DNA of 64,000 nt from DATAEE01 sp963725145 (GCA_963725145.1 CAVRXL010000013.1:1178001-1242000), one strand, 5' to 3'. Shown: positions 42,164 through 52,257, numbered from the stretch's first letter. Made by a program: numbers and translations. The notes: generated from the sequence alone by a model not told the origin.

Positions 42164-43006
42164 ATGGATTCCGCGGAGAAACTCTTCCCCCGCTCGGTGC
42201 TGTTCGCCGACGGTCACGAGCACGAAAAACGGCTTGGAGGTGCGTTTAGCGCATCTGCCGTCGCCCACGTCCTCGTGTTCGGACTCGCCATCGTCATTGC
42301 CAACCTTCCGCAGGACGAGACGCCCGTCCGGCCGACCCCAACCCCCAATTACGACCTCATTTTCCTTGCGCAACCCGGCCCTGGGGGAGGCGGCGGTGGC
42401 GGCGGCAATCAGACGCCGGCTCCACCTCAGAAGAAGCTCGAGCTGCCCAAACCAGAAAAGGTCAAGCCCGTCTTCGTCGAGCCAAAACCCGAACCCAAGC
42501 CTGAACCGCCAAAACTCGAGCCTCCAACGACCGTCCCGGTCCAGACGATTGCCGCCGTGATGCAGCCCGGCACGCTCGAAGCTCCGCCAACAGTGGGCGA
42601 CGCACGCGGGCCTGGCACTGGCGGCGGCTCCGGAACCGGCACTGGCACCGGATCGGGCCCAGGTCAGGGATCCGGCGTCGGGCCCGGGTATGGAGGTGGT
42701 TTCGGTGGCGGGGCGTATCGACCCGGCTCCGGCATCGAAACGCCGCGCATCGTCCGCGAGGTCAAGCCTCAGTACACGGCCGATGCGATGCGCGCGAAGA
42801 TTCAGGGCGTCGTCGAGCTCGAAGCGGTCGTTCTGCCCGACGGAACCGTCGGGACGATTCAGGTCACCCGCTCTCTCGATCGCACCTTCGGCCTCGATCA
42901 AAAAGCCATCGAGGCGGTCAAGCAGTGGCGCTTCATCGCCGGACGCAGGCTGGGCGAGCCGGTGCCCGTTCTCGTCACGATCGAGCTGACGTTTACGCTT
43001 CGGTAG
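42164..43006 (+). CDS. TonB-family energy transducer
   Basis: Inner-membrane protein of 280 residues that spans the periplasm to energise outer-membrane receptors. One TM helix (about 28-46, AHVLVFGLAIVIANL) follows a short cytoplasmic N-terminus. A Pro/Lys/Glu-rich linker (PKPEKVKPVFVEPKPEPKPEP) and a Gly/Ser/Thr-rich spacer span about 50-190. The C-terminal TonB domain is about 200-280 (VKPQYTADAMRAKIQGVVELEAVVLPDGTVG ... AIEAVKQWRF). ExbB/ExbD are not adjacent. The gene has its own promoter-like region with an inverted repeat. Confidence 0.9.
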   Translation: MDSAEKLFPRSVLFADGHEHEKRLGGAFSASAVAHVLVFGLAIVIANLPQDETPVRPTPTPNYDLIFLAQPGPGGGGGGGGNQTPAPPQKKLELPKPEKVKPVFVEPKPEPKPEPPKLEPPTTVPVQTIAAVMQPGTLEAPPTVGDARGPGTGGGSGTGTGTGSGPGQGSGVGPGYGGGFGGGAYRPGSGIETPRIVREVKPQYTADAMRAKIQGVVELEAVVLPDGTVGTIQVTRSLDRTFGLDQKAIEAVKQWRFIAGRRLGEPVPVLVTIELTFTLR

Positions 43007-43032
43007 TCCGCGGGCCTAAGAGGCCTGCCACG

Positions 43033-43055
43033 GCAGCCCTGAAGGGCTGCGCTAC
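43033..43055 (+). repeat. TGAA-loop hairpin repeat, copy 5
   Basis: GCAGCCC-TGAA-GGGCTGC plus GCTAC, identical to copies 1-3, 27 bp after the tonB stop and within the convergent tonB/groEL gap. Confidence 0.85.
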
Positions 43056-43064
43056 GGATGTAAC

Positions 43065-43097
43065 AAAAAAGGCCGGCGGAACACTCCGCCGGCCTTT
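43065..43097. terminator. rho-independent terminator (bidirectional), groEL end
   Basis: GGCCGGCGGA-ACAC-TCCGCCGGCC: a perfect 10-bp stem with a 4-base loop. It is flanked by six A on the left and TTT on the right. On the minus strand the T6 run follows the stem, a classic intrinsic terminator for groEL; on the plus strand it may end tonB transcription more weakly. Confidence 0.9.
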
Positions 43098-43113
43098 GTC
43101 GTTCGAGTGGGGG

Positions 43114-43145
43114 ACTAGTTCCTAGTCCCTAGTCCCTAGTCCCTA
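43114..43145. repeat. heptamer array with internal hairpin
   Basis: Four to five units of CTAGTYC, just beyond the groEL stop. The first units also form GGGACTAG-TTC-CTAGTCCC, an 8-bp hairpin at 43111-43129. Confidence 0.8.
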
Positions 43146-43150
43146 CAGCG

Positions 43151-44773
<1,623 letters not shown>

Positions 44774-44811
44774 GTTGCTCTTTTCTCCCTCTTTTTTGCT
44801 TATCCGGGCAC

Positions 44812-44835
44812 GCCCGACCTGAAGGTCGGGCCTAC
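44812..44835 (+). repeat. TGAA-loop hairpin repeat, copy 6 (different stem)
   Basis: GCCCGACC-TGAA-GGTCGGGC plus CTAC: same loop and tail as copies 1-5 but a different 8-bp stem. Lies in the groES-groEL intergenic region. Confidence 0.8.
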
Positions 44836-44852
44836 GATTTCGCTTCGAGCAC

Positions 44853-44874
44853 GCCCGACCCGAGGGTCGGGCCT
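44853..44874 (+). repeat. hairpin repeat, copy 7 (CGAG loop)
   Basis: GCCCGACC-CGAG-GGTCGGGC followed by CT: same stem as copy 6 with a changed loop and no TAC. Ends 4 bp before the groES stop codon. Confidence 0.75.
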
Positions 44875-44878
44875 GCCC

Positions 44879-45190
44879 TTATCCCTCGATGACGCCGAGG
44901 ACCTCTTCCTCGCGCATGATGAGGTACTCGTCGCCGTCGAGCTTGATCTCCTGGCCGGAGTACTTGCCGAAGAGGATGAGGTCGCCCGCCTTGACGTCGA
45001 GCGGCGTCACCTTGCCGTCCTTCTCGGCCTTGCCCTTGCCGACGGCGATCACCTTGCCCTGCTGGGGCTTCTCTTTTGCCGTATCGGGGATGATGATTCC
45101 GCCGACCTTCTGCTCACCCTCCTCGATTCGCTGCACGATGATCCGGTCGTGGAGCGGCCTCACCTTGGTTTTCGTAGCTGTCGCTGGCAT
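44879..45190 (-). CDS. groS: co-chaperonin GroES
   Basis: Seven-fold lid of the chaperonin; 103 residues from the start chosen. VRPLHDRIIVQRIEEGEQKVGGIIIPDTAKEKPQQGKV, covering roof and mobile loop, and LILFGKYSGQEIKLDGDEYLIMREEEVLGVIE are typical. I start at ATG CCA because AGGAG lies 9 bp upstream; two further in-frame start codons give extensions of no family value. It is first in the groESL operon. Confidence 0.95.
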   Translation of the reverse strand: MPATATKTKVRPLHDRIIVQRIEEGEQKVGGIIIPDTAKEKPQQGKVIAVGKGKAEKDGKVTPLDVKAGDLILFGKYSGQEIKLDGDEYLIMREEEVLGVIEG

Positions 45191-45268
45191 AACACTCATC
45201 TCCTGGGACGCACTGAGTTGGGGGGCGAACGCCCCGCGGCTCAAACTGAACTTGGTAGTCTCTGCGGG

Positions 45269-45295
45269 TTAGCAGTCGCAGTGACCGACTGCTAA
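45269..45295. promoter_or_regulatory. CIRCE-type HrcA operator
   Basis: TTAGCAGTC-N9-GACTGCTAA: the 9-9-9 architecture of CIRCE (consensus TTAGCACTC-N9-GAGTGCTAA) with one symmetric change (C to G, with G to C in the other arm), so dyad symmetry is perfect. It overlaps the last base of the groES -10 and the start site, as for HrcA repression. hrcA is not in this window. Confidence 0.92.
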
Positions 45296-45323
45296 ATATA
45301 TTGAGGTGGCCGGAGAGTGTCAA
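45295..45323 (-). promoter_or_regulatory. groESL promoter TTGACA-17-TATATT
   Basis: Consensus -35 TTGACA (45318-45323) and -10 TATATT (45295-45300), spaced by 17 bp, both on the minus strand and directly abutting the CIRCE-type operator. The leader to the groES ATG is about 100 nt. Confidence 0.9.
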
Positions 45324-45359
45324 GGGCCCCGGACCGGGTTCTCTTTCCGCCGGTCCGGT

Positions 45360-46034
45360 CTACCTGAAAACGAGGTGAGCCACGGCCGATTCGAGGTTCC
45401 AGTAGATCATCGCGACCGCCGTCACGTTGAACGCCGCGTGGGCGACAATCAGGAACCAGAGCCGGCCCGTGACCGCGAAGATCGCCCCGTGTACGAGTCC
45501 CACGACGGCCCCCTGCTGGACGCCGGCGAGCCCCTGCAGCGAATAGTGCGCCAGTCCGAACACTGCGGCGCTGACGACCACGATGAGCGCCTTTACCCCC
45601 ACGCCGGGGCCGAACAGCTTGCCAAGGCGCTCGAACAGAAAGCCCCGCATGACCGTTTCTTCTCCGAAGGCCGCGACGACCGTCACCGACCACAGCACAG
45701 CAGGAAGCGCGGCGCTGTTGCCGACCAGATACTGAAACGCGGCGTTTGTCGGCTCCGCGCCGAAGAGAGGCATCACGATCGCCTTCATCAGGAACTTGAA
45801 CGCGATGCCGAAGGCGATGCCGAGCGAAATCGTTCGCGCCCAGCTGTCCGGCGTCACGTAGCCGATCTCTCGCCAGGGGGTGCAGGATCGCCAGGCCCAC
45901 ACGAGCGCCAGGATGCCGCCGAGCGGCACGGGGCCGACATTACCTGCGAGGAGGATGACGACCAGCGCCAGGATCGCGAGCGGCCCGAAGCCGCGCAGAG
46001 CCTGGGCGATCTCGTCCGGGCGGTTGGCACTCAT
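45360..46034 (-). CDS. CPBP-family intramembrane protease
   Basis: Membrane protein of 224 residues with about six to seven hydrophobic segments. The CPBP/Abi (CaaX-type) protease motifs are present: FGEETVMRGFLFERL (EExxxR), FGLAHYSLQG (HxxxxG) and VAHAAFN (HxxxN). Bacterial members act in peptide processing, bacteriocin immunity or unknown roles; none is indicated here. It is upstream of groES by 169 bp in the same direction, but the groES promoter lies between, so it is probably a separate unit. An imperfect GGACCGG...CCGGTCC hairpin follows its stop and may terminate it. Confidence 0.85.
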   Translation of the reverse strand: MSANRPDEIAQALRGFGPLAILALVVILLAGNVGPVPLGGILALVWAWRSCTPWREIGYVTPDSWARTISLGIAFGIAFKFLMKAIVMPLFGAEPTNAAFQYLVGNSAALPAVLWSVTVVAAFGEETVMRGFLFERLGKLFGPGVGVKALIVVVSAAVFGLAHYSLQGLAGVQQGAVVGLVHGAIFAVTGRLWFLIVAHAAFNVTAVAMIYWNLESAVAHLVFR

Positions 46035-46060
46035 CGCGGGTCGTGCGTGGATGCGGGGGG

Positions 46061-46276
46061 TTAGGCGATGCCGCGCCTCTTGATCTTGTACTCGGTGATC
46101 TTGCGGGTCATCGTGTTGCGGTGCAGTCCGAGAATCTTCGCCGCCTTGAGAAGGCTTCCGCCGGATCGGGCCAGGGCTCTCTGTATGAATACGCGCTCGA
46201 ACTCGCGCTTCGCATCCTCGTACAGGATGCCCCGATCGATCATCTCCTGGACCAGCTTCTCGAGCTGCTCTCGCAA
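46061..46276 (-). CDS. short Fis-type helix-turn-helix protein
   Basis: DNA-binding protein of 71 residues. The C-terminal half, FIQRALARSGGSLLKAAKILGLHRNTMTRKITEYKI, is a Fis/NtrC-type HTH. The N-terminal half is a helix (MREQLEKLVQEMIDRGILYEDAKREFE). Size and organisation resemble Fis, a nucleoid-associated regulator. It starts at TTG 4 bp after GGAGG, with no ATG available, and lies 20 bp after purC. Being downstream of purC and upstream of the CPBP gene, it may share their transcript. Confidence 0.8.
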   Translation of the reverse strand: MREQLEKLVQEMIDRGILYEDAKREFERVFIQRALARSGGSLLKAAKILGLHRNTMTRKITEYKIKRRGIA

Positions 46277-46296
46277 GGCGCCTCCGCCGGCTCGCG

Positions 46297-47199
46297 TTAA
46301 AGCGCCCGCCCCGTGAGCAGGCGAAACGCTTCGAGGTATTTCTCCCGGGTCCGCTGCACGACCTCGTCGGGCAGCGAAGGCACCGGCGGCTGTTTATTCC
46401 AGCGAATGCTTTCGAGATAGTCCCGGACGAACTGCTTGTCGAAGCTTGGCTGCCCCCGGCCAGGGAGATACTCCGCCTGCGGCCAGAACCGCGACGAGTC
46501 GGGCGTGAGGACCTCGTCTATCAGCACGGGCCGATCCTCGGAGCCGCCGACGAGGCCGAACTCGAATTTGGTGTCGGCGACGATGATGCCGCGTGACGCG
46601 GCATGGGCCGCCCCTCGCCTGTAGAGCTCGAGCGTGAGCGCCTTCAGCCGGGAAATGAGCGGCCGTCCAACGATCCGGCCGGCTTCTTCTTCGCTGATGT
46701 TCACGTCGTGACCCGTCTCAGCCTTGGTGGCCGGCGTAAAGATTGGCTCCGGCAACTGGTCCGATTCCTTGAGTCCGGGCGCGAGCGTTATTCCGCAGAC
46801 GGCGCCGCTCTGCTGGTATTCCTTCCACCCGGATCCCGACAGGTAGCCGCGCGCGACGCACTCGATCGGCACCGGGTTCGTTTTCTTCACGAGCATCGAG
46901 CGCCCCGCAAGGACGTCGGCATGCGCGCGCGCCGCGACGGGGAACTCTGCCGGATCAACGGACTCGAGGTGATGTTCGGTCACATCACCAAGCTCGCGGA
47001 ACCAGAACGCGGACAGTTGCGTGAGTACACGTCCCTTGTCGGGAATGCCGGACGCGAGCACGTAGTCGAACGCGGAGATGCGATCGGTCGCGACGATCAA
47101 CAGGTGATCGTCGAGCTCGTACACGTCGCGGACTTTTCCGCGGCGATGCAACGTGAGGCCGGGGAGCGCGGTTTCAAGAATTGGCGCGGAAGAAAGCAA
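46297..47199 (-). CDS. purC: phosphoribosylaminoimidazole-succinocarboxamide synthase
   Basis: SAICAR synthase of de novo purine synthesis (ATP, CAIR and Asp to SAICAR); 300 residues. LHRRGKVRDVYELDDHLLIVATDRISAFD is the ATP-site start. PIECVARGYLSGSGWKEYQQSG, DTKFEFGL and LIDEVLTPDSSRFWP are all diagnostic. The length places it with the eukaryote/yeast-like (about 300-residue) form rather than the short 240-residue form. Other pur genes are not adjacent. The 89 bp between purC and the DUF4097 gene hold nothing distinctive. Confidence 0.95.
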   Translation of the reverse strand: MLSSAPILETALPGLTLHRRGKVRDVYELDDHLLIVATDRISAFDYVLASGIPDKGRVLTQLSAFWFRELGDVTEHHLESVDPAEFPVAARAHADVLAGRSMLVKKTNPVPIECVARGYLSGSGWKEYQQSGAVCGITLAPGLKESDQLPEPIFTPATKAETGHDVNISEEEAGRIVGRPLISRLKALTLELYRRGAAHAASRGIIVADTKFEFGLVGGSEDRPVLIDEVLTPDSSRFWPQAEYLPGRGQPSFDKQFVRDYLESIRWNKQPPVPSLPDEVVQRTREKYLEAFRLLTGRAL

Positions 47200-47288
47200 C
47201 GGGTCCTCGTTCGGAAGGCGACAAGCTTAGGCGATAGATCCGCACGAGTCAAGCCGCGGAACGGACGCGGCCGAACGCGAAAACCGTT

Positions 47289-48386
47289 TCAGCGAATCAC
47301 GATGTCGCCGCGCGTCACTCGAAGCGACAACTGGGGGCCGCCGCCGCGCACGGAGCCGCGCGCGCGCTGCTCGTCCGGCGTCTTTACGAGCTTCACGCTC
47401 TCGATGAGGCTGTCCGGCATCCGAATCTCACCGCGCGCCGCGGTGGCGTCGATGGTGACGCCGGCATTGTCAGGGAGCCGCACGGCGAGCGTCTCTTCGT
47501 TGGTGATTGCCGTGAGCGGGACCGCGGCCGTGAGCTCGATCGAGATCTCGGTGCCGCGCCCGTCGATGCGCGTGTCGCGCTTCAGTCCGCCGAGCTCCAG
47601 GCTGCCTTCAGCAGCGTTGACCCGCACTTCGCCCCCGACCTCGTCGATCTCGACTTCGACGCGGTTGGCGGTCAGGTCGAGCCTGCCGCCGATCTTGTTC
47701 ACGCGCAGCGTCCCCCCGGAGAGGTCGAGCGTCGCGTCCCCCTTGATCTGGTCGATCTCGACCTCGCCTCGTCGAGCGGTGAGCTTGACGAGGCCGATCG
47801 CGTCGGCTCGGAGGCGTCCTCCCTGAAAAGTGCCGCGCAGCTCACCGTTCACCGTGCCGATGACGATCTCGCCACGGGTGTCGTCGAGGAAGAGCCCGCC
47901 GATGTCCTGGAGCTCGGCCGCCCCGCGCGTTTCGCGAAGCCGGACCGTGAGCCGCTTCGGGATTCTCAGCGTCAAATCGCCTCGCTGCCGGCCCTCGACC
48001 GGGTATTCCACGGTAATCCCGATGACGCCGCCGGTCTGGTCGACCTTGACGGCGGTCCGGCGGGCCAGGTTGTTCGCTTCTTCCTGGTCGGTACCCGTGG
48101 AATGGACGCGCAGCTCGGCGCTGATGTTCTCGCGCGCCTCACCGACGACCTTCACCGTGGCGATCGCGCCGACCCGGAGCTCCGTCACGTCCTTGTTGAG
48201 AGGAATGACCGTCTCGCTGGAGTGCTCAGCCTCGGCGCTGTTCTCCCGTACCTCGCGGCGCAGATGGTCGAGCATCCGTGAGAACGAGAAGCCTTCGCGG
48301 GCCGGCCCGGCAGGCGCGGCGACCTGATAGACGACGGTTCCCAGCAACGCGAAAGCGACGATCAGGAGTAACTCGCGTTTTCCCAT
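47289..48386 (-). CDS. DUF4097-type beta-repeat protein, membrane-anchored
   Basis: Protein of 365 residues with an N-terminal hydrophobic anchor (LLLIVAFALLGTVVYQVAA) and a long regular beta-rich region in which short strands repeat about every 18-22 residues. Examples are GDLTLRIPKRLTVRL, LDLTANRVEVEIDEVGG and LRVNKIGG. This is the hallmark of DUF4097/adhesin-like putative beta-helix proteins. No enzymatic motif. It likely sits in the periplasm. Divergent from the flippase-like gene, with 34 bp between starts and AT-rich promoter-like sequence (TAATAT on this strand). Confidence 0.8.
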   Translation of the reverse strand: MGKRELLLIVAFALLGTVVYQVAAPAGPAREGFSFSRMLDHLRREVRENSAEAEHSSETVIPLNKDVTELRVGAIATVKVVGEARENISAELRVHSTGTDQEEANNLARRTAVKVDQTGGVIGITVEYPVEGRQRGDLTLRIPKRLTVRLRETRGAAELQDIGGLFLDDTRGEIVIGTVNGELRGTFQGGRLRADAIGLVKLTARRGEVEIDQIKGDATLDLSGGTLRVNKIGGRLDLTANRVEVEIDEVGGEVRVNAAEGSLELGGLKRDTRIDGRGTEISIELTAAVPLTAITNEETLAVRLPDNAGVTIDATAARGEIRMPDSLIESVKLVKTPDEQRARGSVRGGGPQLSLRVTRGDIVIR

Positions 48387-48403
48387 CAGTTTGAAGGTAT
48401 CTT

Positions 48404-48409
48404 TATATT
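48404..48409 (+). promoter_or_regulatory. -10 element TATATT close to the start codon
   Basis: TATATT ends 11 bp before the ATG at 48421, in the AT-rich divergent gap. Transcription would begin about 5 nt before the ATG, so the leader would be too short for a normal ribosome site. A TAATAT on the other strand may serve the DUF4097 gene. Confidence 0.45.
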
Positions 48410-48420
48410 ACCGAATCTCC

Positions 48421-49485
48421 ATGCGGCCACAGCTCCGGACCGGTCTCATCCTCGTCGTGACCGTCGCGCTGCTGGCGTTCTTCCTGCGCAGCGCCAACCT
48501 GGGAGCGGTCTGGGCCGAAGTGCGCCGGGCCGACGCCGTCCCGATCGTCGGTTCGGTCCTGGCCATGGCGGTCGTGTACGCCTTGCGGGCGGTACGGTGG
48601 CAGTTCCTGTTGCGGCCGATCGGAGGCGCCGGGTTCGGCAACGCGTTGCGGGCGACGGTGATCGGCTTTGCGATCAGCGCGCTGCTGCCGGCGCGACCGG
48701 GCGAAGCCGTGCGCCCGTATCTGCTGGCGCGCCGCGAGGGGCTCAGCTTTACCTCCGTACTTGCGACCATTCTCATCGAGCGCATTCTCGATCTGTCAGC
48801 CGTGCTGCTCCTGTTCGCCTCGTTCGTGCTGCTCTTCGACCCCGGAATGCAGGCCGCCGACGCGCGACTCTACGACGCCGTGAAGCTGGGCGGAACGGTC
48901 GCGGCCGGCGTCGCGCTCGCCACTCTCGCGCTGATGAGCATCCTCGCGGGACACCCGGCGCGGCTCGGACGGATGGTGCTCGCCGTTCAACGCGTGCTGC
49001 CCGCGAAATTCGTCCACGCCCTCGCGCGCATCTTCGAGCGTTTTGCGGGAGGCCTCGCCGCGATGCGCAACCCCCGCGATATCGTGACGGCGCTGGCGCT
49101 GTCCATGCCCGTCTGGCTGGCGATTGCGGCGAGCGTGTGGTTCGTGACGCGGGCATTTCATATGACGGTGCCGTTCACCGGTTCGTTCCTGCTCATGACG
49201 CTGCTGGTCGTCGGCATCGCCGTGCCGACGCCAGGCGGGGTCGGGGGATTTCACGAGGCTTTCCGGATCGGCGCGACCGCCTTCTACGGTGAGAACAACG
49301 ACCGCGCGGTGGGCTGCGCGATTGCGCTCCACGCGAGCCAGTTCGTGCCGGTCGTGGTCGCCGGCCTCGTGTTCATGGCGCAGGAAGGCCTGACGTTCGG
49401 GTCGGTGTCGGGCCTGGCCGCCCAGCCACAGCGAGCGACGGATGCTGATATCGTCGCGCCGGCCCCAGCGCCGATAAAAAAATGA
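48421..49485 (+). CDS. lysylphosphatidylglycerol-synthase-type/UPF0104 flippase-like membrane protein
   Basis: Integral membrane protein of 354 residues with about eight TM helices, of the UPF0104 (AglD/MprF N-terminal) family, associated with lipid flipping. Landmarks are FALISALLPARPGEAVRPYLLARREGL near residues 75-105, LATILIERILDLSAVLLLFA, and the C-terminal GIAVPTPGGVGGFHEAFRIGATAFYG. I start at the ATG rather than an in-frame TTG 30 bp earlier, because the upstream stretch contains the -10 region. nrdR overlaps its stop by 4 bp. The lipid substrate is unknown; there is no synthase domain attached. Confidence 0.85.
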   Translation: MRPQLRTGLILVVTVALLAFFLRSANLGAVWAEVRRADAVPIVGSVLAMAVVYALRAVRWQFLLRPIGGAGFGNALRATVIGFAISALLPARPGEAVRPYLLARREGLSFTSVLATILIERILDLSAVLLLFASFVLLFDPGMQAADARLYDAVKLGGTVAAGVALATLALMSILAGHPARLGRMVLAVQRVLPAKFVHALARIFERFAGGLAAMRNPRDIVTALALSMPVWLAIAASVWFVTRAFHMTVPFTGSFLLMTLLVVGIAVPTPGGVGGFHEAFRIGATAFYGENNDRAVGCAIALHASQFVPVVVAGLVFMAQEGLTFGSVSGLAAQPQRATDADIVAPAPAPIKK

Positions 49486-49946
49486 AGTGTCCCTACTGCG
49501 GGCATCTCGGCGACAAGGTCGTCGATTCGCGCGAGAGCAAGGAAGGGGAGGTCATCCGCCGCCGCCGGGAGTGCCTCGAGTGCGCGAAGCGCTTTACGAG
49601 CTACGAGCGGATCGACGAAATCCCGTACATGGTCGTCAAGAAGGACGGGAGCCGCGAGCGGTTCGAGCGGCAGAAACTCGTGGCCGGGCTGCTCAAGGCC
49701 TGCGAGAAGCGGCCCGTCAGCGTCGCGGCGCTCGAGTCCATCGCGGATCAGGTCGAGGGGCGCCTGCAGGATCGGTCCGAGAAGGAAATCTCGACCGAAG
49801 AGATCGGCGCGTTCGTCATGCAGGAGCTGCGCGGGCTCGACAAGGTGGCCTACGTCCGGTTCGCTTCGGTCTATCGCCACTTCCGTGACATCGGCGAGTT
49901 CATGACCGAGCTGAAGGACCTGCTCAACGCGAAGGACGAACGATGA
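49482..49946 (+). CDS. nrdR: transcriptional repressor NrdR
   Basis: ATP/dATP-sensing repressor of ribonucleotide-reductase genes; 154 residues, standard length. An N-terminal zinc ribbon (MKCPYCG ... CLECAKRF) is followed by the ATP-cone (VVKKDGSRERFERQKLVAGLLKACEKRPVS to about residue 140) and EIGAFVMQELRGLDKVAYVRFASVYR. No nrd gene is in the window, so its targets are elsewhere. Overlaps both neighbours by 4 bp, placing it between a membrane protein and the ntrYX pair, which probably reflects operon fusion rather than shared function. Confidence 0.96.
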   Translation: MKCPYCGHLGDKVVDSRESKEGEVIRRRRECLECAKRFTSYERIDEIPYMVVKKDGSRERFERQKLVAGLLKACEKRPVSVAALESIADQVEGRLQDRSEKEISTEEIGAFVMQELRGLDKVAYVRFASVYRHFRDIGEFMTELKDLLNAKDER

Positions 49947-52222
49947 CGCTCGCGGGAGCCCCCGCCCGGACGTCGCCGGCGAACCCTCCGGCCGGACGCC
50001 GGCCGTTCCGCGACAACCCGCGGTTGATTATCACGGCGCTCGCGCTGCTGGTCGGGTCGCTCGTGGCGCTCGTCATTTTCGCGAGTCAGCAGCCCACAGA
50101 GCTGGATCCCGATTTCCTCAGCGAGGTCGTGCTGAACGCCCTCGTCTTCGTCGATTTCACGCTCGTCTGCGTGCTCGTCTTCTACCTCGCGCGGAACATC
50201 ATCAAGCTGGTCGTCGAGCGGCGCCGGGCGCTGCCGTTCGCCCGCTTCCGGGCGAAGCTCGTTGCGGCGCTGCTCGCGATGACCATCGTCCCGTCGGTGC
50301 TGGTGCTCATCATCGGGAGCGAGTTGATCCGGCGCACCGCTGCGAACTGGTTCAGCGCGCCGATCGAAGAGGTCCTGAAGTCGGCGAACCAGATTGCCGG
50401 CGACTATCGCCAGGAGCGGGAGCGGCTCGTGCTCGGCCACAGCGCCCGCATCGCGCGCGCGATCGACGCCGACCGGCTCCTGGCGGCCGACGTCGAGGCC
50501 GTCCGCGCGGTGATCGCGCCCGAGATTACGCAGGAGCGCGTCGGCCTGGTCGAGGTCTATCGCATCGTGCGGACGCCGGGCGCGCAGCCGACCGCGGAGC
50601 CCATCGTCTCGGTCCAGTCGCCGTCTCTGCCGCGCGGCCACGTCCGCGCGACCTCCGACCGGCTCGCCGAGCGCGTGGCGGCGGGCAGCGAGGTTCGCGC
50701 GCAGCACGACTCGATCGAAGCCGGCGGGGAGCTCGTCCGCGCGCCGGCGCTGGTCGTCACCCGCTCGGGCACACCGGTTGGCGTCGTCGTCGCGAGCGAT
50801 CACCTGAGCGGATCGCTCGCGACGCACTCCCGTCGCATCGTCAACGCCTACGAAGGCTACAGCCAGCTGCGCGTCCTGCGCCGGCCGCTCGAAGGCGTGT
50901 ACCTCTCCTTTTTCCTGTTGATGACGCTGATGGTCCTCGCGAGCGCCACGTGGATGGGCGTGTACGTCGCGAAGCGGATCACGCGGCCGGTGCAGATGCT
51001 CGCCGAAGGGGCGCGAGCCATCGGTTCGGGCCGTCTCGATCACCGTATCGAGCAGGAGACTGCCGACGAGTTCGGCTCGCTCGTCGAGGCGTTCAACACG
51101 ATGGCAGGGGAGCTGGCCGTCAGCCGGAAGAAGCTGGATCGCTCGCGGACCGATCTCGAGCTCAAGAACGTCACGCTCGAGGAGAGCCGCCGGTACATCG
51201 AGACGATCCTTCAGCGGATCGCGACCGGCGTCATCTCGATCGGGCCGGACGGGACGGTGACGACGGTGAACGCGGCCGCGTCGCGGCTGCTCGGTCTCGA
51301 CGGCGCGGTCGGCCGCTCGTCGGCGGAGCTCTTCGGCCGTGAGGCGCTGACGCCGCTCGGCGCGCTCATCACGGGCGCGCAAGCCGGCGCGGCGGCGCCG
51401 ATCGCGCAGGAGGTCGCGCTGGTGCACGACGGCCGGGAGGTGCACCTCGCCGCGGCGGCGACGGCGCTGGTCGGCGAGTCGGGGGGCGTCGCCGGCACCG
51501 TGCTGGTGTTCGACGATGTGACGCCGCTCATCCGGGCGCAGCGGGTCGCCGCCTGGCGCGACGTCGCGCGGCGGCTCGCGCACGAGATCAAGAATCCGCT
51601 GACGCCGATCCAGTTGTCCGCCGAGCGGCTGCGGCGCCACTTCGGCGGCGCGCCGCCGAACGCGCGGGCGCTGGTCGAGGAGTGCACGGACACGATCGTC
51701 GCGGAGGTCGAGTCGCTGAAAGCGCTCGTCGATGAGTTTGCGCAGTTCGCCCGCATGCCCGCGCCGCGGGCCTCCCCCTCGGACCTCAACGCGGTGCTGA
51801 CCGAGACGCTGGCGATCTACGACGGCCTCTTCAAGACCGTTCGCATCGAGCGGGCCTTCGCGGCCGACCTGCCGCCGGTCCGGCTCGACGCCGAGCAGAT
51901 CAAGCGCGTCGTGATCAATCTCGTCGACAACGCGGTCGAAGCGATGGGGGGCCGGGACGGCGCCCCGGGCGGACAGATTGTGGTGTCGACCGAGCGCGAC
52001 GCCGCGGCCGGCGTCGCGCGGATCGTGATCGCCGACAACGGCCCCGGGATCTCGGCGGGGGATCGCGACAAGCTGTTCATGCCGTACTATTCGACGAAGC
52101 GCCGCGGCAGCGGCCTGGGCCTCGCGATCGTCCGCCGCATCGTGGTCGAGCATGGCGGAAGCATCGAGGTGACCGACAACGATCCAAGGGGCACGCGGTT
52201 CACCATCGAGCTGCCGGTGTAA
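49943..52222 (+). CDS. ntrY: NtrY-type sensor histidine kinase
   Basis: Membrane sensor kinase of 759 residues. The N-terminal part has two to three TM helices (about 28-47, 63-85, 107-127), then an extracytoplasmic sensor segment to about 310 and a TM near 315-335. A HAMP domain (YVAKRITRPVQMLAEGARAIG), a PAS domain (about 415-520), the HisKA box RRLAHEIKNPLTPIQLSAERL with phospho-acceptor His, and the HATPase domain (N, G1, G2 boxes ending GSGLGLAIVRRIV) follow. NtrY regulates nitrogen metabolism or envelope processes in other bacteria. The stimulus here is unknown. ATGA overlap with nrdR. Confidence 0.9.
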   Translation: MTLAGAPARTSPANPPAGRRPFRDNPRLIITALALLVGSLVALVIFASQQPTELDPDFLSEVVLNALVFVDFTLVCVLVFYLARNIIKLVVERRRALPFARFRAKLVAALLAMTIVPSVLVLIIGSELIRRTAANWFSAPIEEVLKSANQIAGDYRQERERLVLGHSARIARAIDADRLLAADVEAVRAVIAPEITQERVGLVEVYRIVRTPGAQPTAEPIVSVQSPSLPRGHVRATSDRLAERVAAGSEVRAQHDSIEAGGELVRAPALVVTRSGTPVGVVVASDHLSGSLATHSRRIVNAYEGYSQLRVLRRPLEGVYLSFFLLMTLMVLASATWMGVYVAKRITRPVQMLAEGARAIGSGRLDHRIEQETADEFGSLVEAFNTMAGELAVSRKKLDRSRTDLELKNVTLEESRRYIETILQRIATGVISIGPDGTVTTVNAAASRLLGLDGAVGRSSAELFGREALTPLGALITGAQAGAAAPIAQEVALVHDGREVHLAAAATALVGESGGVAGTVLVFDDVTPLIRAQRVAAWRDVARRLAHEIKNPLTPIQLSAERLRRHFGGAPPNARALVEECTDTIVAEVESLKALVDEFAQFARMPAPRASPSDLNAVLTETLAIYDGLFKTVRIERAFAADLPPVRLDAEQIKRVVINLVDNAVEAMGGRDGAPGGQIVVSTERDAAAGVARIVIADNGPGISAGDRDKLFMPYYSTKRRGSGLGLAIVRRIVVEHGGSIEVTDNDPRGTRFTIELPV

Positions 52223-52225
52223 CGA

Positions 52226-52257
52226 GAATTCAGAATCCAGAATCCAGAATTCAGAAG
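52226..52257. repeat. heptamer array abutting the ntrX start codon
   Basis: GAATTCA, GAATCCA, GAATCCA, GAATTCA, then GAAG leading into the GTG start of ntrX: 4.5 units of 7 bp, filling nearly the entire ntrY-ntrX gap. No other ribosome-site sequence is present. Confidence 0.85.
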
